A stretch of DNA of 10,443 nt, from assembly GCA_004294195.1 (NCBI GenBank), contig REAQ01000289.1:1-10443 (forward strand), in the 5' to 3' direction. The notes below the pieces were generated by a model. It made no database searches. It saw only the letters and a list, made by a program, of their open reading frames with translations, and was not told where the DNA came from. This document shows, piece by piece, positions 1-6,887 of this stretch; the stretch's first letter is position 1; each line of letters starts with the position of its first letter. The position numbers and the translations under genes are program-made. The DNA comes from Sphingobacteriales bacterium (GTDB taxonomy: Bacteria > Bacteroidota > Bacteroidia > Chitinophagales > Chitinophagaceae).

Positions 1-1
1 A

Positions 2-1180
2 ATTCGTGGAAAGAAAGGAACTGAAGTAAGGCTTACCCTCAAAAAAGCAGACGGCTCCGTGAAAGTGGTAACCATGATACGTGAGGAAATTGTAACCGAA
101 GAGACTTTTGCGCGCAGTGTGATTATCAATGAGAACAATAAAAAGATCGGGTATATCTTCCTGCCAGAATTTTATGCAGACTGGGAAAGACCCAATGGTG
201 CACGTTGTGCCATCGATGTATCCCGTGAGATCATCAAATTGAAAGAGCAGGGTATTGACGGTATCATCATGGATCTTCGCAACAATGGCGGTGGTTCTTT
301 ATATGATGTGGTGCAAATGGTGGGCTTCTTTATTGAAGATGGTCCCATTGTGCAAGTGAAAGACAGGGAAGGAAATCCAAACGTATTGAAGGATAGGGAC
401 CGTTCCGTATTGTACGATGGCCCTCTTGCGGTAATGGTAAATGAGTTCTCTGCATCAGCGTCTGAGATCTTTGCTGCAGCTATCCAGGATTATAAACGCG
501 GTGTGATCATTGGTAGCTCTTCCACCTATGGTAAGGGTACCGTTCAACGGAATATTGGTCTTGACGGCAGTGCCAACGGACCACTTACCGCCATGAATAC
601 TACAGAACAACTTGGAACCGTAAAGCTGACCCTTCAGAAGTTCTATCGCATCAATGGTGGCTCAACCCAATTAAGGGGTGTTGTTCCGGACATTGTTATT
701 CCTGATCAGTATGAATACCTGAAGTACAGGGAGAAAGATAATCCAGATGCGCTGCCCTGGGATGAGATCCAGAAAGCAACGTACAATCAGGCTAAATCTT
801 ACTACGATCCCAATGCTGTAAAGATTGCCGCTGAGAACAGGGTTAAAGCAAGCCCCTCATTTATGACGATCAAAGAGACAAGCCAGGCACTGGCTAAGAT
901 CAACGATAAAGAGTATTCCCTGAATCTCGTGAAGTACAAAGCCGAGCAGAAGGAAATCAAAAATACAATCAAAAAGATCGATGAGATCAACAAGAATCCC
1001 AAGGAACTGCAGTTGAGTCTGATCCCAACAGATGAGAAGCGTTTGGAAGCTGACAATGACAAGCTGGAAAGAAGAAAGCAATGGGTGAAATCACTCAGTA
1101 AAGATATTTACCTCGGTGAGAGTGTAAATATCATGAATGACATGATCACACAAACTGCATTAGCTAAACGAACAAATTAA
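2..1180 (+). CDS. prc: Carboxy-terminal processing (tail-specific) protease Prc/Tsp, family S41, 5'-truncated by window edge
   Basis: Periplasmic serine protease that degrades or trims envelope proteins from their C-termini. The reading frame is open from base 2, so the gene starts outside the window and about half of a normal ~700-residue protein is present. The first visible residues (IRGKKGTEVRLTLKK) look like the end of a PDZ domain. The S41 core follows: a DLRNNGGGS stretch, the nucleophile motif SASASE (catalytic Ser probably at 455-457, the middle Ser) and GKGTVQ with the Lys general base at 533-535 and Gln at 545-547. Ser to Lys is 26 residues, one more than I recall for E. coli Tsp (S430/K455), because of one extra residue in the loop before YGKG. 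From about base 710 comes the Tsp-specific C-terminal domain (DUF3340-like), opened by a DNPDALPWDEI motif and rich in Lys and Glu. That domain separates it from the shorter CtpA/CtpB proteases. A GTG at base 59 is an internal codon, not the start. The gene converges on the leftward array and ends in a shared terminator. Confidence 0.95.
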   Translation: MRGKKGTEVRLTLKKADGSVKVVTMIREEIVTEETFARSVIINENNKKIGYIFLPEFYADWERPNGARCAIDVSREIIKLKEQGIDGIIMDLRNNGGGSLYDVVQMVGFFIEDGPIVQVKDREGNPNVLKDRDRSVLYDGPLAVMVNEFSASASEIFAAAIQDYKRGVIIGSSSTYGKGTVQRNIGLDGSANGPLTAMNTTEQLGTVKLTLQKFYRINGGSTQLRGVVPDIVIPDQYEYLKYREKDNPDALPWDEIQKATYNQAKSYYDPNAVKIAAENRVKASPSFMTIKETSQALAKINDKEYSLNLVKYKAEQKEIKNTIKKIDEINKNPKELQLSLIPTDEKRLEADNDKLERRKQWVKSLSKDIYLGESVNIMNDMITQTALAKRTN

Positions 1181-1197
1181 TTAGGAATAAGTAAATG

Positions 1198-1228
1198 AAA
1201 AAGCGGAGGGATCACCTCCGCTTTTTTT
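1198..1228. terminator. Bidirectional intrinsic terminator between convergent genes
   Basis: A 7-bp GC-rich stem, GCGGAGG (1203-1209) with CCTCCGC (1215-1221), has a 5-base loop GATCA. It is extended by AAAAA (1198-1202) pairing with TTTTT (1222-1226) inside a run of seven T. Because A-tract and T-tract flank the stem, each strand shows a stem followed by a U-run. It therefore serves the protease gene on the plus strand, 17 bases after its stop, and the DinB-like gene on the minus strand, whose TAA stop (1227-1229) touches the T-tract. Confidence 0.9.
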
Positions 1229-1736
1229 ATATCCCGTATCGATCATGGAGTATCGTAAAATGGTGACGGATATGTCCAATGCTGATATATCCGAGTGCAA
1301 GGGTACTGACGGGTTTTCCTGAGGCTGTTCCTATTTGTTTCAGCATCTCCGGGGTAAACCCTTTAAACATCAGATAAACACTATGCTTTAGGGCCAGCAG
1401 TTCCTCCTTCATGTCTTTCAATGATCTGGTCTCAACATCTGCGGCTGCAGCATATTCGTTCTCATTAAATCCTGGTAAAGATTGTTTTTCTCCCCGGGCT
1501 ATACAAGCTGCGCGATAGGAGAAAACCCTTTCCGTGTCAATGATGTGTTGAAGCAGTTGTTTAACCGTCCATTTACCTTCTGCATAGGCATAGTCTGCCT
1601 TATCTGCGGGAATGGTATCCAATACTCCATGGACTTCATCCATAGCGCGTTGAAATGCATCCATAAAGTCATTTTCGGGTACCAGATTAACATAGGTTTC
1701 GTAAAAAGGTGCGTACTCTTCAGGTTGTGGGCGCAT
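1227..1736 (-). CDS. DinB-fold (DinB_2 / YfiT-like) putative metal-dependent protein
   Basis: A 169-residue cytoplasmic protein of the DinB/YfiT four-helix-bundle superfamily. These proteins usually bind a divalent metal through three histidines; many act as thiol-dependent transferases or have no known role. The family signature is visible: GKWTVKQLLQHIIDTER with H64 in helix 2, and GHIRHHF near the end with H155 and H159 spaced as HxxxH, so the expected ligand set (H64, H155, H159) is intact. There is no signal peptide and no membrane segment. The start is the ATG at 1734-1736, 17 bases after the stop of the exported S8 peptidase, so the two are probably co-transcribed, although nothing links their functions. 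The name does not imply a DNA-damage role; substrate and thiol partner cannot be read from the sequence. Confidence 0.88.
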   Translation of the reverse strand: MRPQPEEYAPFYETYVNLVPENDFMDAFQRAMDEVHGVLDTIPADKADYAYAEGKWTVKQLLQHIIDTERVFSYRAACIARGEKQSLPGFNENEYAAAADVETRSLKDMKEELLALKHSVYLMFKGFTPEMLKQIGTASGKPVSTLALGYISIGHIRHHFTILHDRYGI

Positions 1737-1753
1737 AAACTAATAATTCGATT

Positions 1754-3460
1754 CTAACCTTTCTGTGTTTTCTTTACACTCGATTTTGGTAGGGCTGGTT
1801 TCGCTGGTGAAGTCTTACCCGATTTTGTAGCTGCTAGTGCATCAGCAAGCTTGATGGCTTCCACTGCATTGATCACACCACCCGAAGCACTGAGGTCGCT
1901 AAAATTCATCTGTTCTCCTTTTTCATCCATCTCATTGGGTTTGTAGACCGTAGCATCCAGCGATTTGGCTGACTTTTCGATGATCTGCTTCACTTCCTTT
2001 GCGTTAAGCTGCGGATAATATGACATGATAAGCGCTGCAAGCCCCGCCACAACCGGGCTGGCCATGCTTGTCCCTTGCTCCATTTTATATTGATCACCGG
2101 AAGGAATAGTAGAATAGATATCCATTCCTGGCGCAAATACATCAACATCCTTCTTTCCATAGTTGGAAAAATAAGCAACCAGGTTTTTCTTAGTAGGGCC
2201 GCTGGCGCCTACAGTAATCCAGTTGCTCGCCTTTGTTCCATCAAGATAGTAAGCTGTTGGGAAATGCCTTTTATCGTCCACGTTGGTAGCCTCATTACCC
2301 GCTGCGTGCACCAACAACACTCCTTTTTCCTCTGCATATTTTACGGCATCATCCACCCACTTTTTCTGGGGTGAAAAATACTTGCCAAAGCTCATGTTGA
2401 TCACCTTTGCACCATTGTCAACTGCATAACGGATGGCATTGGCAATGTCTTTATCGTGTTCATCTCCATCCGGAACGGCACGAAGTACCATGATCCTTAC
2501 ATCGTTGGCAATACCATCCATACCCTTGCTGTTGCCGCGGGCCGCACCAATGATTCCGGAAACGTGAGTTCCGTGGGTTGCGTCCGAGGCCATGATATCG
2601 TTGTTCCCGTAAAACCTATCGTTCACATCATTGGGATTATCCCCAACAATACCACGATAGTCAGTAGGAGGGCCGTTGAGGTTTTCTACTTTTTTCTTTT
2701 CTCCATTGTAGAAACCCATCAAATCATCAATGATAGATTTATTGGTGGCTTCCATGGCGTGCAACTGCTGAAATAAGCCCAGCATTAGGCTTTTGGACTT
2801 ACTCTCTTCAGACGACTTTGGTTTAAAAGCCGTTAACTGGTCTCCCGTGTAGAGTTGTTTGCCCATCGCTGTTTTAAGCACACTGTCTGCTGCCGGAAGT
2901 TTTTCAACGATGTTGCGGTAGAGGAGCACCATAATGGATGCTTCCTTGGCGGCAGTTTCAATCTGGAATTTGGCGCGTTCAAAGGTGCGTACTTCATCGG
3001 CTTGTTCAAGACTCAAAGTGTTCAGATCCGGAATGCTATCGCCATATTTCTTCTTAAGACTGTAATAAACCCTTGCGGCCTCATCACTGTCCGTCGTGAC
3101 ATTCTGCCCGTTTTTACTACCCAGAAAGTTCCAGCCGTGCACATCATCGATATACCCGTTTTTATCGTCATCTATACCATTCCCGGGTGTTTCTTTCTTA
3201 TTAATCCACAATACTGGTTTCAGGTCTTCATGGGTGGTATCTACCCCGGAATCAATAACGGCAACGATCACCTGCTGTTTGGGTTGTTTGCCTTTCAGAA
3301 GGGTCTGGTACGCTTTATCCAGACTGATGCCGTAATATCCATTCTCTTTGGAGTCAAGCAAATGCCACCCCTTCGGGGTTTCTTGCACGGATTTCTGCGC
3401 TTGAGCTGCAAGGGAAAAAGCAGCCAATACGCCAATCACCATCAACTTGCGTACGGTCAT
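1754..3460 (-). CDS. Exported S8 (subtilisin-like) serine peptidase with large Asp-His insertion
   Basis: A 568-residue secreted or periplasmic subtilase. Residues 1-22 form a signal peptide (basic MTVRK, hydrophobic core, likely cleavage after AQA). The catalytic triad is complete: D70 in VAVIDSGVD, H296 in HGTHVSG, S465 in GTSMASP, with the oxyanion Asn at N389 in AAGNE. A Gly/Asp-rich loop at about residues 94-107 (GIDDDKNGYIDD) looks like the Ca-binding loop of many bacterial S8 enzymes. Between it and the His box lie about 150 extra, largely charged and helical residues (roughly 120-268), far more than in classical subtilisin. D70 comes only about 48 residues after the signal, so there is no room for a standard I9 propeptide. 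The protein ends in a Lys/Pro/Ser-rich tail (545-568) and shows no type IX secretion C-terminal domain, which suggests Sec export and residence in the periplasm or at the envelope. Substrate unknown. It follows the aldehyde dehydrogenase by 75 bases and has its own candidate -7 element. Confidence 0.94.
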   Translation of the reverse strand: MTVRKLMVIGVLAAFSLAAQAQKSVQETPKGWHLLDSKENGYYGISLDKAYQTLLKGKQPKQQVIVAVIDSGVDTTHEDLKPVLWINKKETPGNGIDDDKNGYIDDVHGWNFLGSKNGQNVTTDSDEAARVYYSLKKKYGDSIPDLNTLSLEQADEVRTFERAKFQIETAAKEASIMVLLYRNIVEKLPAADSVLKTAMGKQLYTGDQLTAFKPKSSEESKSKSLMLGLFQQLHAMEATNKSIIDDLMGFYNGEKKKVENLNGPPTDYRGIVGDNPNDVNDRFYGNNDIMASDATHGTHVSGIIGAARGNSKGMDGIANDVRIMVLRAVPDGDEHDKDIANAIRYAVDNGAKVINMSFGKYFSPQKKWVDDAVKYAEEKGVLLVHAAGNEATNVDDKRHFPTAYYLDGTKASNWITVGASGPTKKNLVAYFSNYGKKDVDVFAPGMDIYSTIPSGDQYKMEQGTSMASPVVAGLAALIMSYYPQLNAKEVKQIIEKSAKSLDATVYKPNEMDEKGEQMNFSDLSASGGVINAVEAIKLADALAATKSGKTSPAKPALPKSSVKKTQKG

Positions 3461-3480
3461 TTGAATATTAAGTTTAATTA

Positions 3481-3488
3481 CAAATGTA
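3481..3488 (-). promoter_or_regulatory. Candidate Bacteroidota -7 promoter element for the S8 peptidase gene
   Basis: On the minus strand this reads TACATTTG, an exact match to TAnnTTTG, the -7 consensus of the Bacteroidota housekeeping sigma factor. It lies 20 bases before the ATG at 3460, giving a leader of about 15 bases. No good TTTG -33 element is seen at the usual distance, so the call rests on the -7 box and its position alone. Confidence 0.4.
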
Positions 3489-3497
3489 GAATTCTAC
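3486..3497. repeat. Perfect 12-bp palindrome overlapping the -7 element (possible operator)
   Basis: GTAGAATTCTAC equals its own reverse complement. It occupies the short gap upstream of the S8 peptidase gene, and its last three minus-strand bases are the TAC of the TACATTTG box. A dimeric repressor bound here would block the promoter, but no known consensus is recognised and the palindrome may be chance. Confidence 0.45.
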
Positions 3498-3535
3498 CCT
3501 GAAATGGGCTGTTAAAAACTGCCTCAGGGCTGGGT

Positions 3536-5059
3536 TTAAAGGTCAAATTTAATACCCTGTGCCAACGGTAGGGTAGTGGTGTAGTTAATGGTATTTGTTT
3601 GACGGCGCATATAGGCTTTCCAGGCATCGCTTCCACTTTCCCTTCCGCCACCTGTCTCTTTTTCGCCGCCGAATGCACCGCCGATCTCCGCGCCGCTGGT
3701 ACCAATGTTTACATTGGCGATGCCGCAATCACTGCCACGCTGGGAAAGGAACAGCTCTGACTCTCTGAGGTTCAGGGTCATAATAGCAGATGAAAGACCT
3801 TGCGGAACACCGTTTTGTATGGCAATGGCTTCCTCTATGGTATCATACTTCATGATATATAGGATGGGGGCAAAGGTTTCCTGGTGAACGATCCCAAAAC
3901 CAGGTTCCACCTCTGCAATACAAGGTTTTACATAGCAGCCACTTGAAAATTGTTCTCCGGTAAGTACACCGGGTTCAACCACAAACCGGCCTCCCTCTTT
4001 TTTGCATTGCTCCACGGCACGCAGGTAAGCCGCTACGGCATCCTGGTCAATCAACGGACCCACATGCACACCTGCCTGGAGTGGATCGCCAATTTTAAGC
4101 TGGCGGTAGGCCTTCACGAGTTTATCCCTGAATTGGTCAAAAACAGAGGCATGTATGATCAATCTTCTGGTAGATGTACATCTTTGGCCCGCGGTGCCCA
4201 CCGCACCAAATACGCAACCGATCACTGAGATGTCAAGGTCTGCGTGTTGGGAAATGATGATCGCGTTGTTGCCACCCAGTTCCAATAAACTTCTGCCTAG
4301 CCTTCCGCCAACCGCGGCGCCTACAGCTTTCCCCATTCTCGTAGATCCCGTAGCAGATACCAAAGGAATGCGATGATCATGGGACAACCATTCTCCCAGT
4401 TCCCTGCCACCAATAACGAGGTTACTCACTCCTTCAGGAACTTCACAATCCCTAAACACCTCGGCAGTAATCTTCTGACAGGCGATCCCGCAAAGCGGTG
4501 CTTTCTCGGAAGGCTTCCATATGCAGACATCCCCGCAAACCCAGGCTAAAGCAGTGTTCCAGCTCCAAACGGCTACGGGAAAATTGAAGGCCGATATGAT
4601 CCCCACGATGCCGAGTGGATGCCATTGCTCATACATCCGATGGCCGGGCCTTTCGCTGTGCATGGTGAGGCCGTAGAGTTGCCTGGACAAGCCAACGGCA
4701 AAATCACAGATGTCTATCATTTCCTGTACTTCACCCAGACCCTCCTGGAGACTTTTACCCATTTCCCAGGACACCAGTTTTCCCAGGGGTTCTTTATACT
4801 CCCTTAGTTTGTTGCTTAATTGCCTGACTACTTCGCCCCTTTTAGGCGCTGGCCATGTACGCCAGGTGAGAAATGCCTCTTCAGCTTTTGCGATGACCGC
4901 TTCATAGGCATCTTTATCTGCCGTAAACACGGATGCAATCGGCTTGCCATCCACTGGCGAAAATGAAGTGATGGATTCACCCGTAGAACCGAGCCAATGC
5001 TGGCCCGTAGATAAACCGTGGTTGTGGGAAGAGATGCCAAGTTGCTCAAGAAAAGACAT
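3536..5059 (-). CDS. amaB: ALDH7-family aldehyde dehydrogenase (antiquitin-like; L-piperidine-6-carboxylate / alpha-aminoadipate semialdehyde dehydrogenase)
   Basis: An NAD(P)-dependent dehydrogenase predicted to oxidise alpha-aminoadipate semialdehyde, in equilibrium with piperidine-6-carboxylate, to alpha-aminoadipate in lysine breakdown. With the start used here (507 aa), catalytic residues are N159 (AFNFPVAV), E260 (LELGGNN), C294 (GTAGQRCTS) and E394 (HQETFAPI). The C-terminal run GGAFGGEKETGGGRESGSD with DAWKAYMRR is the ALDH7 hallmark and closely matches human antiquitin as I recall it. E113 and R293 sit where antiquitin has its substrate-carboxylate residues E121 and R301, with the same 181-residue spacing from E113 to C294, so the substrate call is better than generic ALDH. 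An in-frame ATG at 5090-5092 would add 11 residues (MFTFEGTKLQA). I prefer the inner ATG because MSFLEQLGI aligns with the start of the conserved region and a -7-like box overlaps the outer start region. No other lysine-pathway gene is in the window. The symbol is by family, not by proven activity. Confidence 0.93.
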   Translation of the reverse strand: MSFLEQLGISSHNHGLSTGQHWLGSTGESITSFSPVDGKPIASVFTADKDAYEAVIAKAEEAFLTWRTWPAPKRGEVVRQLSNKLREYKEPLGKLVSWEMGKSLQEGLGEVQEMIDICDFAVGLSRQLYGLTMHSERPGHRMYEQWHPLGIVGIISAFNFPVAVWSWNTALAWVCGDVCIWKPSEKAPLCGIACQKITAEVFRDCEVPEGVSNLVIGGRELGEWLSHDHRIPLVSATGSTRMGKAVGAAVGGRLGRSLLELGGNNAIIISQHADLDISVIGCVFGAVGTAGQRCTSTRRLIIHASVFDQFRDKLVKAYRQLKIGDPLQAGVHVGPLIDQDAVAAYLRAVEQCKKEGGRFVVEPGVLTGEQFSSGCYVKPCIAEVEPGFGIVHQETFAPILYIMKYDTIEEAIAIQNGVPQGLSSAIMTLNLRESELFLSQRGSDCGIANVNIGTSGAEIGGAFGGEKETGGGRESGSDAWKAYMRRQTNTINYTTTLPLAQGIKFDL

Positions 5060-5079
5060 AGCCTGCAATTTTGTTCCCT

Positions 5080-5087
5080 CAAAGGTA
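5080..5087 (-). promoter_or_regulatory. Candidate Bacteroidota -7 promoter element for the aldehyde dehydrogenase gene
   Basis: The minus strand reads TACCTTTG, an exact TAnnTTTG match, 20 bases before the preferred ATG at 5059, the same distance as at the S8 peptidase gene. If it is real, transcription starts near 5075, downstream of the alternative ATG at 5092, which would exclude the longer protein. No clear -33 TTTG is present, so confidence is limited. Confidence 0.38.
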
Positions 5088-5147
5088 AACATTAACTGCT
5101 TTAGCCTCTCTTCAGATTGATAGTTTGTAAGACTGTCTGGTTTCCTA

Positions 5148-5963
5148 TCAGTATTGTTCTTTCTCGTTCGGAAACTCCCTGGATTTTACATCTGAGATAT
5201 AATGCTTTACGGCACTATTGATGACATCGTACAAATTAGCATATTGACGTAGAAATCTCGGCTTGAACTCATGATTGATCCCCAGCATATCATGCATGAC
5301 TAATACCTGCCCGTCACAATGATTTCCAGCGCCAATACCGATGGTAGGGATTTTAAGGCTTTCTGACACTTCCTTTGCCAAATCTGCCGGTATTTTCTCC
5401 AGTACCAATCCAAAACAACCCGCTGCTTCCAGTAAGAGTGCGTCTGATTTTAGTTTCTCCGCTTCTGCTTCCTCTTTGGCCCGCACCTGGTAAGTACCAA
5501 ATTTATAAATGCTTTGGGGCATGAGGCCGAGGTGGCCCATCACTGGAATTCCGGAACTGAGGATCCTTCTGATACTATCAACCACTTCTTCGCCGCCTTC
5601 CATCTTAACTCCATGGGCACCGGTTTCCTTCATGATCCTAATTGCAGAAGCCAAGGCCTGTTTGGAATTGCCTTGATAAGTGCCAAAAGGGAGATCCACC
5701 ACCACAAAACATCTGCTCACACCCCTCACCACAGATTGCGCGTGGTAGATCATGTGGTCCAAAGTGATCGGTAAGGTGGTTTCATGACCCGCCATTACAT
5801 TTGAAGCAGAATCCCCTACCAGAATCACATCGATCCCCGCTTCATCAATTATACGGGCAGACGAATAATCGTACGCTGTGAGCATCGCAATCTTCTCACC
5901 TTTCTCTTTCATTAATTCAAGCGTATGGGTAGTTATGCGCTTCACTTCTTTTTGAACGCTCAT
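5148..5963 (-). CDS. panB: 3-methyl-2-oxobutanoate hydroxymethyltransferase (ketopantoate hydroxymethyltransferase)
   Basis: Cytoplasmic enzyme that moves a hydroxymethyl group from 5,10-methylene-tetrahydrofolate to 2-oxoisovalerate, giving ketopantoate, the first committed step to pantothenate and CoA. At 271 residues it is full length for the family. Conserved blocks are in order: [10 protein letters not shown] (28-37), the Mg ligand D51 in [13 protein letters not shown]90 in [11 protein letters not shown]122 in [16 protein letters not shown] (143-151), the catalytic Glu E189 in LVLEKIP, and the glycine-rich [15 protein letters not shown] (208-222). D51, D90 and E122 match the metal and substrate residues D45, D84 and E114 of the E. 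coli enzyme, and E189 matches E181, by recall. The ATG at 5961-5963 follows the ppx stop by 18 bases, so it is probably read from the ppk1-ppx transcript. Neither panC nor panD is in the window. Confidence 0.97.
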   Translation of the reverse strand: MSVQKEVKRITTHTLELMKEKGEKIAMLTAYDYSSARIIDEAGIDVILVGDSASNVMAGHETTLPITLDHMIYHAQSVVRGVSRCFVVVDLPFGTYQGNSKQALASAIRIMKETGAHGVKMEGGEEVVDSIRRILSSGIPVMGHLGLMPQSIYKFGTYQVRAKEEAEAEKLKSDALLLEAAGCFGLVLEKIPADLAKEVSESLKIPTIGIGAGNHCDGQVLVMHDMLGINHEFKPRFLRQYANLYDVINSAVKHYISDVKSREFPNEKEQY

Positions 5964-5981
5964 ATGGGGGAATTTACTGGA

Positions 5982-6866
5982 TCAGAAATCCATGAGTTGA
6001 TGATATAAATGGTGGATCAGGCCATCGACAAGACCGATCTTAGGGACGTATATTTCCTCACACTCTGCCCATCGCATAACGTTGATATAGATCGACAATG
6101 CGGGCACAATAACGTCTGCACGGTCTTCCCTTAGCTTATACACCTGCATCCGTTCTTCGAGGGTGAAATTGCTGAGTTCCTTATGGTAATCCCTTAGGGT
6201 GTCAACGTGCAGCGGCTTTCCTTCCTTTCTTTTCGAAAGCGAAAAAACTTTATTGATGTTGCCGCCGGATCCAATAGCAGTAATGTGCTTGAGCTGTTTG
6301 GCCCTCGTTTTTACTTCATTCTTCATTTCGTCCCACTGCTGATCCGTCACCATATTCTTTAGGATCCGGATGGTGCCGATATTGAAAGACTTTTTATAAT
6401 TCAATTTTCCATCGCTGAAAAAGGTCAGTTCCGTGGAACCACCACCCACATCGATGTACAGATATGATTCATTACTGTTCATTGTATCTGCAATGTGGTT
6501 TTCGTAGATAAGACCCGCTTCCAGGTCACCACTGATGACTTCAATATCAATATCCGTTTCCGCTTTAACTCTCCTGATGATCTCGCCTGCATTGCTTGCA
6601 TCACGCATCGCCGAGGTGGCACAGGCTTTCACGTGTTTCACATCATAAGCCTTGAGCAAATGCTTATACGCTTTAATGGTCTGTAAAACCATGTCAGCAC
6701 GTTCAGGGGATATCTTCCCAGTCTCAAACACATCGAAACCCAGTCGCAAAGGTACGCGCACGAGGTTTAGTTTCAGAAACTGTGGTTCGCCGTTTTGACG
6801 GATGATAACCTCAGAGATCAACAGGCGCGCTGCATTACTTCCTATGTCAATAGCGGCAAGTCTCAA
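5982..6866 (-). CDS. ppx: Ppx/GppA-family phosphatase (short exopolyphosphatase-type), TTG start
   Basis: A 294-residue member of the ASKHA-fold Ppx/GppA family, which removes terminal phosphates from polyphosphate or hydrolyses pppGpp. Motifs seen: the phosphate-1 loop AAIDIGSNAARLL (4-16), ATSAMRDASN (83-92), the catalytic Glu E116 in SGDLEAGLIY, the phosphate-2 loop IDVGGGSTEL (138-147), the adenosine-like motif IGSGGNINK (198-206) and a C-terminal LREDRADVIVPA (245-256). It holds only the two actin-like domains; E. coli PPX (513 aa) has extra C-terminal domains, so this is the short form. The start must be the TTG at 6864-6866: an in-frame TAA lies three codons upstream, and the first internal Met (59) would delete the phosphate loop. 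A GAGGA stretch lies about 12 bases upstream. The gene follows ppk1 by 21 bases, which favours polyphosphate over pppGpp as substrate, though short family members often act on both. Confidence 0.93.
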   Translation of the reverse strand: MRLAAIDIGSNAARLLISEVIIRQNGEPQFLKLNLVRVPLRLGFDVFETGKISPERADMVLQTIKAYKHLLKAYDVKHVKACATSAMRDASNAGEIIRRVKAETDIDIEVISGDLEAGLIYENHIADTMNSNESYLYIDVGGGSTELTFFSDGKLNYKKSFNIGTIRILKNMVTDQQWDEMKNEVKTRAKQLKHITAIGSGGNINKVFSLSKRKEGKPLHVDTLRDYHKELSNFTLEERMQVYKLREDRADVIVPALSIYINVMRWAECEEIYVPKIGLVDGLIHHLYHQLMDF

Positions 6867-6887
6867 AGAGATGATTTATCCTCAATA

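Noticed and set aside
59..61. GTG at 59 as the start of the protease gene
   Set aside because: The frame is open to base 2 and encodes the end of a PDZ domain, so the GTG is an internal Val codon of a truncated gene.
1227..1736. DNA-damage (SOS) role for the DinB-like gene
   Set aside because: The name is historical; no LexA-type box is seen and the gene sits behind an exported peptidase.
2855..3502. 215-codon open frame on the plus strand opposite the S8 peptidase gene
   Set aside because: Its protein is Cys/Phe/His-rich with no recognisable domain, and it lies fully antisense to a gene with an intact signal peptide and catalytic motifs; it is a shadow frame.
3516..3537. Possible terminator just after the aldehyde dehydrogenase stop (GCC/GGC arms, then TTTTT on the minus strand)
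   Set aside because: Only three contiguous GC pairs form before mismatches, so the hairpin is too weak to call.
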